Below, one piece after another: positions 43,081-52,300 of a DNA stretch of 64,000 bases. The notes beneath the pieces are model-generated. The model ran no database searches. It saw nothing but the letters and a program-made list of their open reading frames with translations, and was not told the origin of the DNA. Within the stretch, counting starts at the first letter, position 1. Each line of letters opens with the position of its first letter. The translations under genes were made by a program, and so were the position numbers. The stretch lies in NCBI GenBank assembly GCA_013306675.1, contig JABLUY010000003.1:367711-431710 (forward strand), in the 5' to 3' direction. Source of the DNA: Thraustochytrium sp. TN22 (Eukaryota > Sar > Bigyra > Thraustochytrida > Thraustochytriidae).

Positions 43081-45036
43081 ATGCACGTGCGGCGCGCAAC
43101 ACGCTGGCAGTGCCGGAGCGCGGCGCGCGCGCGGCGGCGTGCGGCGACGATGCGGGGGGAGACGTCGAAGCTGAGCCGATGGCGCGCGCGGCAGTCGGAG
43201 GCGTCGCGCGCGCGGCGCGGCGCGAGCAAGGAGGGCTGGCACCTCGTGCTCTGGGTCGTGGCGCTGGGCGCCGTCTCGCTCGTGCTGCTGCAGGTCGTGG
43301 TGACCGTCGTGGGCAAGCCGGACCAGTCGGCGACGCTGCAGAAGCTGCAGCAGGAGCACCGAGCCCAGGGGGCGCAGGCGGGCCACGTGCGCGGGGGGGC
43401 GGCGGCCGCAACGGCGGCGGCGCTGGCGGGCGAGAACCTGCCCGAACCGGAGCTGGAGCAGGTGGCGGCGAGGCTGCGCGAGGCGCTCGCGCCGTACCAG
43501 ACCAAGTACCTGCGCAGCATCGGTGAAAAGGTGCCCTCGTGCGATGAGGAGGCCGTGACGTGGAGCGAGCTGCAGCCGGGGTTCTTGGCGAGCTGCCCGC
43601 GAGGCGGCTGCAAGGTCTTCGACTCGCTGGCAGAGGCCAAGGCGTCGTGCGTAAAGGACCGCGATTGCGGCGGCGTCACGGCGACAGGCGGCCACTTCGA
43701 GACGCGCAAGGGCCGCTCGCCGCTCGACTCGGCGCACGGCGAGACGTCCGCGGTGCGCTCCGTGTGCGAACGCCACGCCGAGGCCATCGAGGTCTGGGAC
43801 GCTTTCCGTGAGGCCGTGGAGCGGGCGCTCGACGACGACGACCAGCTGCACCTGTCCACGCAGTACGCGACCCGCGAGGACGACACCATCTTTCTGGCCA
43901 TCTCCACGTACCGCGATGTGACGTGCCCGGACACGCTGCGCGGCGCCTTCGAAGCCGCCAAGAACCCGGAGCGCCTGGTTGTCGGCATTGTTCAGCAGAA
44001 CTGCAACGTGCAGAACTGCTTCACCGGCACCGGCTGGGGCAATACCCGCCGCTGGGTGCCCCAGGATGGCCCGGACGTGGACTGCGTCGAGGCCTTTTGC
44101 GAGCAGTATCCAGAGATCTGCCACAAGCAGGTGCGCATCCTGCGCCTCGGCGAGCGCGAGTCCTACGGCCCCTTCTTTGGCCGCTTCCTCAACAGCAAGC
44201 TGTACCGCGGCGAGAACTTTTACGTGCAGATCGACGCGCACACCGAGTTCCGCCAGGACTGGGACCATTGGCTCATCGACCAGATGCGCCGCACGCCCAG
44301 CTACCCGTACTCGGTCATCTCCAACTACCCGCCTGGCGGCGATCCGCGCAAGACCGGCCGCTGGGAGGCGCCCACCGGCTACAATGAAGCGCCGCCCAGC
44401 GCGCTCTGCGGCTGCACCTTCGAGGCCGCCGGCGGCTCGCACCACACCGTGCGCCTCCGCGAGACCGCGCGCAACATTGCTGACAGCGTGGACAAGTCTG
44501 TACCGCACCACTCCGCCTTCGTGGCGGCTGGCTTCTTCGTGGCGCACGGCTCCATCATCAACAACGTGCCCTTTGACCCCTTCATGCCCTACCTCTTCAT
44601 GGGCGAGGAGATTTCGCTGACCATCCGTTTCTGGACCAGCGGCTACGATATCTACGGCCCGTCCATCAACGTGCTGCGCCATGAGTACGTGCGCAAGGAG
44701 AGCCCCAAATTCTGGGAGTCCGTCACCATGGTCTTCGACAACCCGGGCATCCACAACAGCCTTACGGATCTCATCATCCCGCGCGTGCAGAAGCTCGTTG
44801 GCTGGCGCGATGACCCGGCGCGCACAGAGTCTGTCCTCTCGCGCGCCGACCGCTTTGGCTGCGGCTCAAAGCGCACCGCCACCCAGTTCGTGCAGGCCAT
44901 GCAGATCCAGATCCGCTCCCTGCGTCAGACCGTGCCCACCTGGTGCATCCAGGGCACCGACATGCCCCCGAGTACCGCCGCTTGGCGCTCCAGCGACGCC
45001 CAGGACGCCGGCCCAGGCGGTAATCCCGACGCCTAA
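43081..45036 (+). CDS. Golgi-type UDP-GlcNAc transferase (GT60/PF11397-like)
   Basis: 651 aa from the ATG at 43081 (ATG at 43150 is an alternative start). The layout is a type II membrane enzyme: basic head, one span (~residues 53-78, 'WHLVLWVVALGAVSLVLLQV'), a stem, then a catalytic domain from ~255. It begins 'DTIFLAISTYRDVTCPDTLR' and contains 'GRFLNSKLYRGENFYVQIDA' with the metal/nucleotide-sugar motif DAH ('QIDAHTEF', ~384), then 'GEEISLTIRFWTSGYDIYGP', as in the family of Dictyostelium Skp1-hydroxyproline GlcNAc-transferase. Dictyostelium's enzyme is cytosolic, whereas this one has a membrane anchor, so its acceptor is likely luminal. About 10 Cys in the luminal part suggest disulphides. 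Confidence 0.8.
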   Translation: MHVRRATRWQCRSAARARRRAATMRGETSKLSRWRARQSEASRARRGASKEGWHLVLWVVALGAVSLVLLQVVVTVVGKPDQSATLQKLQQEHRAQGAQAGHVRGGAAAATAAALAGENLPEPELEQVAARLREALAPYQTKYLRSIGEKVPSCDEEAVTWSELQPGFLASCPRGGCKVFDSLAEAKASCVKDRDCGGVTATGGHFETRKGRSPLDSAHGETSAVRSVCERHAEAIEVWDAFREAVERALDDDDQLHLSTQYATREDDTIFLAISTYRDVTCPDTLRGAFEAAKNPERLVVGIVQQNCNVQNCFTGTGWGNTRRWVPQDGPDVDCVEAFCEQYPEICHKQVRILRLGERESYGPFFGRFLNSKLYRGENFYVQIDAHTEFRQDWDHWLIDQMRRTPSYPYSVISNYPPGGDPRKTGRWEAPTGYNEAPPSALCGCTFEAAGGSHHTVRLRETARNIADSVDKSVPHHSAFVAAGFFVAHGSIINNVPFDPFMPYLFMGEEISLTIRFWTSGYDIYGPSINVLRHEYVRKESPKFWESVTMVFDNPGIHNSLTDLIIPRVQKLVGWRDDPARTESVLSRADRFGCGSKRTATQFVQAMQIQIRSLRQTVPTWCIQGTDMPPSTAAWRSSDAQDAGPGGNPDA

Positions 45037-45135
45037 CTGTAAAAGGACTTTGACTCTGCGCAGCAAGCTGCCTGATGTGATGATGAGACCAAGCAGGACA
45101 AGCAAAACCGAAAATATCAAGATGAAACCAAGCAG

Positions 45136-45164
45136 AACAAACAAACAAACAAACAAACAAACAA
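45136..45164. repeat. (CAAA)n microsatellite
   Basis: About seven CAAA units in the 3' flank of the glycosyltransferase gene. Confidence 0.9.
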
Positions 45165-45417
45165 AACATCAAACGTAACCGCCGCTTCTCTCTCTCTCTC
45201 TCTCTGTGTATGTGTGATGAGGAGAGGTGCGGTAAGCGAATGCAGGGATGGATCGATTTCCCGGCCAGCCAAACAGAAGCACCTGGAGTGCTGGCTGGCT
45301 TTGCTCGCGCGGCCGGGATCAGGGGCATGGTAGGGGCCGAAAAAGGGAGCGAGAGAGAGGTAGAGAGAAAGAGGGGGGGAGAGAGAGAAAAGCTCCCTGG
45401 CGCCTCCCTGTACTCCC

Positions 45418-45462
45418 TCCCTCTCTCTCTCTCTCTCTCGCTCGCTCGCTCGCTCGCTCGCC
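45418..45462. repeat. (CT)n-(CGCT)n compound microsatellite
   Basis: CT units passing into CGCT units, close to the 3' end of the SERF gene. Confidence 0.9.
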
Positions 45463-45490
45463 CGCTCACACTCTTCGCTTGCAAGCTAGC

Positions 45491-45808
45491 TCAGTTGCCC
45501 TTGCTCTTGCCCTGCATCTTCTTGGTGTACTCCGGGTCGCGCTTGCCCGTGTGCGGGTTCACCATGGACTTCTCCACCTTGGGCTTGCCCTGGTACAGCT
45601 CGCCACGGTTCTTGGACTTGTCTTCCAGCTTGCCCTCGGCCTTGAGCTTCTCCTTGGCCGCGATCTTCGCCTGCAGCGCCGCGCCGTCGTCGCCCTTCTT
45701 GTGGCCCTCGTTACCCTTGGCAGCGCCGCTCTTCTTCTGCAGGCCGGCCTTGACGCGTCGCGCCTCGGCGCGCTGCCGGTCCTTGTCCCGCTGGTTGCCG
45801 CGCGCCAT
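45491..45808 (-). CDS. SERF/4F5-family small basic protein
   Basis: 105 aa starting 'MARGNQRDKDRQRAEARR', the hallmark of the 4F5/SERF family (MARGNQR). It is highly charged, with many Lys, Glu, Gln and Gly, and is probably intrinsically disordered. SERF proteins are small nuclear/cytosolic factors that modify protein aggregation. The C-terminal half carries 'PHTGKRDPEYTKKMQGKSK', which is not in the short animal forms. It is divergent to the large scaffold gene at 46391. Confidence 0.85.
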   Translation of the reverse strand: MARGNQRDKDRQRAEARRVKAGLQKKSGAAKGNEGHKKGDDGAALQAKIAAKEKLKAEGKLEDKSKNRGELYQGKPKVEKSMVNPHTGKRDPEYTKKMQGKSKGN

Positions 45809-46390
45809 GCTGCCCTCGCGCGAACGACGACGGTGCTGCTTCGCCTCGCTCGTACACCACCACCACCACCCGCGACACCTACTACCTCAGCTCGCTCTAC
45901 GAGCTGCAGAGCGCCGGGCCCGGCGAACAGAGGCGCGGGGAGGGAGGGGGGGGGGGGGGGGGTCGCGACCTCGCCGCCGCGAACACCGCAAAGGCCGCCG
46001 CCTGCCCGCGCGCCGTGCCGCCGCTGCCCGCGACCGTCCCGAGTCTGCCGCGTGACGTCGAGTCGCCCCGTCCTAAACGTTTGGGACCGCGCGTCCGAAA
46101 GGAAAGGGCCCAGCCGCCGCTGCAGACCGTTAGGCCTCTTTCGCCTCGCAGAAGCAGTTCCTTCTTTCGGATGATCAACTTAGCATGCCTGACAGTGCGG
46201 GGAGGGCAAGAACCCGCCGCTCTGCGTTGCATTTGCACCTTGCACTAGGCTCTAAGGTTACGCTGCGCTGCAAGGGCGCGTGCCTGCGCGCCTCCGGCCC
46301 GGAGCTGGACGAGGAGTTGGGCTTCGCCAGCGCCTCCGAGACGGACCTGGGCAGGGGCTGGGGCCGGCTCGCCCAGCAGCACACGCGCGT
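45809..46390. other. Divergent promoter region with 17-G run
   Basis: 582 bp between SERF and the large scaffold gene. A run of 17 G (45946-45962) is preceded by shorter G runs and could form a G-quadruplex. No coding content recognised. Confidence 0.4.
45946..45962 (+). repeat. Poly-G run (17 G)
   Basis: Homopolymer G run preceded by GGGG and GGGA blocks, in the SERF promoter. Homopolymer length may be uncertain in assembly. Confidence 0.9.
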
Positions 46391-49300
46391 ATGGAGGCGC
46401 ACGAGGCCGTGCCGCGCGACGCGCAGGCCGTGCGGGTGCTTGGCAAGAGGCGCGCCCGCGCGCCAGCGCTGCTGCCGGACGAGCTCGACGTGGAGGACGG
46501 CCAGGCCGTCTGGGTCGTGCGAGAGGTGCACGCGCCAGCAGAGGCGGCAGCACTTAGCAGCAGGCGATGGTGGGTGGTCTACGACGCGCAGGGGACGCGC
46601 GGCATTCTCCCTCACGAACGCCTCGACGTGAGCGGTCTGGACAAGGCACGCCTCCAGCGGGCAGCGGCCGAGGACCGTCGAAGAACAGCCGGCGCAATGC
46701 CCGTTCGGCGGACCTCGGCCAAACGAAGCGTGGAGTATGCCCTGCGTGCAGGAGTCATTCGCATTGAGACGTTTAGCCCTGCGGTCCAGCCTGAGCGTGC
46801 CATCCTTCACCTACGGGAGAGCCAGCATGAACTGCAACTGGAGCCTGAGTTGCCAGGCTCTACGACCAGTTTCAATCTGCACGTCTCCCGCGCGCTCGCC
46901 GAGTCTGCCAAGGCGAGCGCAGGCGCCGTGTTCCTAGAGCTCCATGTGCCAAGCAAGCTGCATATTGCTCTCTTCCCGCTCATGAAGCACCCGTCAACGC
47001 TCTTCCGGCTCTCGTGTGGATTCGCTGTCTGGTTCTCTGCCAGCGAGCGCGCTTCGCCCTCCGCGACGGTAGATCTGGCTCAGCCCGGCGATGCAAGCCT
47101 TGAGGTTGGCGTCTTCGCGCTCGAAAATATTGAGGTGCTCCTCGACGAGGTTCACGTGATCGTGCAGCTCCACCCGGTCATGCAGAATTCGGACGAGCCA
47201 CACATTGACCTCTTGCACGCTCGCGGCTCGACTGTGGCACGCGGCACATCCAACCTCCGAAGCAGCACTTCCGTTCGCGTCCCTCTCACAGCCGCGCACT
47301 TTGCCCAGCTCAGTGTCACGCTCATGGACAGAAAGGGCGCGAGGGTAGCGAGGGCAACCATGCCCTTGGCGAACCTCGCGCGGCACGATGGCAAGTGCCG
47401 CCTGCCGCTCACGTCGCAAACCCGCTTCGGGCAATCCCGCGCAGCTGTGCTGATTCTGCGCGTGGACGTGTCGCCTGTGGTGCCAGCGCTCGCTGAGGCA
47501 GTGCCACCCAAGCACCTCGCCGTTCCTGATCCGACACCAACGCAGGTCGTCACGCCGTCGAGGCGGGCGCTGCGCACTGAGCGGCGCGTGCCGACCACGC
47601 CGGGGCGGCAGCGCGTGCGGTCTCCCGTTCGGGCGAAGAGGCCGGGCGACCGGCCCATGTCGCCGTCAAACCCTTTGTCGCCGTCAGAGGCCATGTCGCC
47701 TTCAAGCGCCTGGTTGCCTTCACGCGCCATGTCGCCGTCACGCGCCACGTCGCCTTCGAGCGCCAAGTCGCCGTCAAGCACATTCGCATCAGAAACGGGG
47801 CGCAAGGTGTCCTCGCTTCCTCGTCGACACGTATCTGCCCGCCCGGGAAGTGCACCCCAGCGGCGCGAGCCACGCAGCCCGCCGGCGCCGAGGGCTATCA
47901 CGACTGCTGCGTCACCGTCGACGCGAGCACGAAACTCGAGCCGCGCGTCGCCCTCGACCAAGGTGCAGGCCTCACCACATGCTCCGACTTCCTACTCAGA
48001 GATGAGTGAGCGACCACCGCCGCACGATACAGGGGACCTCGCCCAGGAAGCAAAGAGCCTCATCCATGGGCTCCTGCAGCACTTTCCCTCCGACGCAGGC
48101 TGCCGCGAACAGGTGCGAGCTGAGCGCATCCAGGAGGACGACCTAGTTCACACAGCAAGGGGTCTCATCCATGGGATTCTTGAGCAGTATCCTTCCGTCG
48201 CAGGCAAGGCGCACGGCGATACCTCGCGAGGCGTCAGGGAAACGGAGGCGGCGTCCTTTGTCTCCCTTGGCGTGGCCGAGCCGTTCAACTCACCAGAGCC
48301 GTCAGAGTCGCCAGAGGCGAGCTCTCCTCTGGAGGGACAGGTGATGTCCTGGACCTCTGCACCAGAGACCGACTCTTCGAGCTTTGTTGATGCAGAAGAC
48401 TTCGAAGCCACGCCTCTCCAACCCTCGCCTCGTCGTACAGAGACCCGCAAACTTGGCTCTACGACGCAAGAGCCGCCGCAGCAACCCGATGAGGATAAGA
48501 TGCGCAGTGCCGGGGCCCGAGATTTGCCGCGCCTCTCCCAGGACGATGCGCCGACGACAACGTGCGGGCCAGAGACGGAGGACTCGCCGGAAGACTCGCC
48601 CACGCAGATCGCCGACCTGCTCTCCGAGCAGGAGCGCATCTTCGCCATCCAACGCGGTCTGCACGGGTGCTTGCATCTCTCACGGCACGAGCTGTGGCAG
48701 CTCGTCGCAGACCTCGGCATGTGGGACACGGTGGCGTCAGGTCTCGGTAATCTGCGTGCGGACCGCGACATCGCGCTGCCCCTACTGGATCTTCGGGCCC
48801 TCGGCGCTGCGTTGCACCTCGAGGGTGACTCGCTCGCTGTCCGCCAACTGCGCCAAGGCCTGCTGGACCAGCTCCGGACCGACAGTGTGGAACGCATCTT
48901 CGAGCAGACGGAGCTGGCCGACATTGAGCGCATCGCCGCCGGCATGGAGACCGTCGAGCCCAGGGACTGGAGGTCCGTCTTCCTCAAGCCGCTGCTCGCA
49001 TGGTCACCCGACGACGTCGCGCTGCTCTTCCACGAGTGCGGCGCCGATCGAGCTGCCGCCTTTCGTGACCCGAGGCTCGATGGCCGCTCGCTCTTGCAGT
49101 GCGAGGCGCAAGGGCGGGACGCCGTCGACCTCGAGCTGCGAGGCCGCGGCGTCGCGAGCGGTCTCGTGCGACAGCGCCTGCAGTACCAAGTCTGCCTGCT
49201 CGCGCGGAGGCTGGGGCCAGCGTGCACGGACGGGACCGGAACCGGGCCAGCGCACAGCTCCTCCCGCATGGAGGTGAGCAAGGCCCCTGCGGCCCAAGGT

Positions 49301-52300
49301 GGCGCAGGTCTCGATGACCCACAAGGAGCCTGGTGGGCGAGCCGCGCCTTTGGCTTGCGCGCGCGCAAGGCACTCGATAAATGGTCCGTCGAGGATGTGT
49401 GCCGTCTGGGCCGATTGCTTCGCATCAAAGCCGACCAGCTCTCACGCTTCGAGGCATACGCTCTGGACGGCCGTGGGCTTCAAGAGCTGACTGGCGAGGA
49501 GATGCGCTACGAGCTGGGACTTTCGCCGCACATGGTGGACGTCCTGACCGCCTCCGTCAAGTTGCTCAGCCGGCCGCCGGAGGTGCTCCTGGGTGACACA
49601 GACTTCTTGCAGGTTCGCGTTCGCAACGTCAAGGATGCTGTGACGGAGCCACCAGCGACGGGCGGCATGCCGCAACTCGCCTTCGACCGCTTGCACACCA
49701 TCCTGCTCCGGCCATCCGCAGGCTTGCTACAGGCCGCGGCGCACGCGGCGCGGCGCGCGCAGTCCAAGGACCTCGTTCCCATGGCCCGTATCTGGTACCG
49801 CCTGCTTGAGTACAAGGCCGAGGATGCGACTACTGCGTCAAAGAGCGCGCCGGGCCGCGCCTTCTCTGACGCTGGCGTCGCATCGCTCACCCACCTCCTC
49901 CGGAAACACACCATCGATACCATCAACGACCGTATGGTGCGCTGGGACCCTCTCCATGAGCTCGTGCACGCAGCTGGCGGCGCGCTCCAGGGCTGGCGCT
50001 ACCTTGGGGTCGCCAACATCGACCCGGAGGCCAGCAGCACGGACGAGTGTGCGCGGCTCGACCTCGCCTTCAAGGCGCGTGAGATGCGTGCTGCGCTAGG
50101 GGACCCAACGCGCGTCTTTCGCCTTTGCTTCATGTTGCAGCTCGGGACCATGGCCTCGCTCGAGAGCGAGTTCTGTGCGACTCCTGTGCCGCTGAGCCAC
50201 GGCATTGACGACCAGGCGCGTCTCGGCACGCACCTCTTCACCCTGACCGCTGCGTTCGGCGTCGTCGACCCTGCTGCAGCACAGCCCAAGCTCGCGGCCC
50301 AGCCGCCGCGGCGAAAGACGAAGAAGTCGGCTCGCAAGACCAAGGGTACGGGAGCGTCGAAGAAGCGCGTCGCAAAAAAGACGGCAACGCCGCCGCCGCC
50401 GCCGCCGCAATGCTCCGTCCAGGAGAAGACGAAGCACGAAAAGGCGAAGCATGAGAAGACGAAGCACGAGAAGCAGGCCTCGGATCCGCGAAGCGAGGCC
50501 CGTTGTGACGACACGTCGACAAAGAGGCAGCTTGAGCGCACTCAAATAGAACACGAGGTGCAGCTGGAGGAGATGATGCGCCGTCATGCTCGTGCCGAGC
50601 GCGACGCGCATGCCCAGGGCGCGTTGCGGACGGAAGCTGCTTTCCAGCTCGGCTCGCTCCTCGCAACAGCACAGACTGCGCCGCGCGAGCAGCGCCCAAG
50701 ATCGAGACAGCCAGGCCCGAAGCCGGATCGCAACCTGCATTTCATCCGCGAGGAGGCGCGCCACAATTTGGCGGCAATGGAGTACGGGCACGAGCACGAG
50801 CAGGCGGCCGCTATGGTTTTTGAGAAGACGATAGCTGCGGCTTCCTCGCCTGTCTCCGCCTCCTCTTCCTCCTCTTCCTCTTCGTCCTCCTCGTCCTCCT
50901 CGTCCTCCGCTTCGCAGGGCCAGACGTCCTGGTGGGGACGCGAGAAGCCCACCACTTGGGCCAACGAACTGACGCCGGGGAAAGACGAGAGCAGGGGGGA
51001 CCGCACAAGCGGCGGCGATACAGACAACGAAGTTGATGCGGACAACCAGGGCGACCCAGACGACGAGAGCGTTCCAGACGAATCGATGGAGGGCCTCGCG
51101 GTGCAATGGGCAAGCCGAATCCGCGCGCAGTTCCTTGGACAGCCGTCAACCCCGGGCGAGGCCTTAACGTACCCGCTGAGACCCTCACACGATACAGCTG
51201 CGCGCCAGATGCAGCGGCTCAAGATGGCGGTGTGCCGAACAGGCGCGGAAGACTGTCATCTGCTCTTGCACGCGCAAGACCTGTCTCAGACGGGCTGGCT
51301 GAACGAGGATGCCATGGCGGGCTTTGTGGATTCCCTAGGTCACCCGGAGCTGCGTGAGGGGCTAACGGAGGCGCTGGCGACGCTGCAGAGCAAGCACGAG
51401 CTCGTGGCCGAAAAGTCAAGCACCGAGCAGTCGCTTGTGCGGTACGAGCGCTTCGTGCACGCGCTCACGATGGATTCTCAGGCGCTGACGCGCGCGATGA
51501 CCAGGCGCCTCTGGGGGCGCGCCGCGCTCGAGGAGGTCGACCTTCTCTTCCTGCTCGACGCGGGAGCTGAGGTTCGCGCACACCAGTTGCGCGAGCTGGA
51601 CCCGGACCTCTCGAACGAGGAGGTTGCCCTGCTCTTGCGTGACGATCTGCTCGACGCACCGATCGTGCGCCTTCAAGCCAAGTGCCTCTGGCAGCTCCTT
51701 GGGCTTCGTCTTCAGCGCTTCCAGCCAGGGCTGCGCGAGCGACTCCTCGGCCAGGACGCGGTCACCTCGACGCAGGTCGATACTGAACATTTTGGCAATA
51801 TCGTCCTGGACCTCCTGCATACGCGGCTCGACGACGCAGTCCTACTGGAGCTAGAGCGTGTTTCTGGCGGCGCGGCAGGGCGGATCGAGTGCGCCTCGCT
51901 CGTGGAGGGGCCAGCGAGCAGGGCGCCCAAGATAGATTTCGCCGTGGCGCTGCAGCAGCTCCTCGCCGCGGACCGCTCCGCAAGCGGCCACGTGCCCGAG
52001 GAGGCCATGTACCACGCACTGCATCTTGCGGCCAAGCGGCGTACGCTCTCTGCGGACGAGGTGGACCAGCTCCGGCACCTGGCCTTGGAGTACGCCCGCA
52101 GCGAGTCTGCCTATGTCCCCTGGCTGGCGAGCAACTTCTCGTTGCCCCGTGAGGTGGGCGCTGAGGCGGAGCTGGATCGCCTTGGCCGTCACGTCGCGCA
52201 GCTCACGCGCGCCGACCAGCGCGCTCTTCTTGAGGCGCTCAGCAGCATCGACCTGGACCAAGCCCTGAAGGACGCCGGCTTCGTGTCGCCTTACATGGTG

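Larger units (their letters stand above)
45037..45490. other. Convergent spacer with CAAA, TC and GCTC repeats
   Basis: 454 bp of mostly simple sequence between the glycosyltransferase and SERF genes (convergent). (CAAA)n at about 45136-45164, (TC)n at 45187-45205, GA-rich at 45340-45395, and (CT)n-(CGCT)n at 45418-45462. Confidence 0.6.

Noticed and set aside
45136-45164. Telomere-like repeat
   Set aside because: (CAAA)n lacks the TTAGGG/TTTAGGG type unit and lies between genes.
46280-46390. Extended start of the large scaffold protein
   Set aside because: Begins with GTG and has promoter-like composition; ATG at 46391 leads directly into the SH3-like region.
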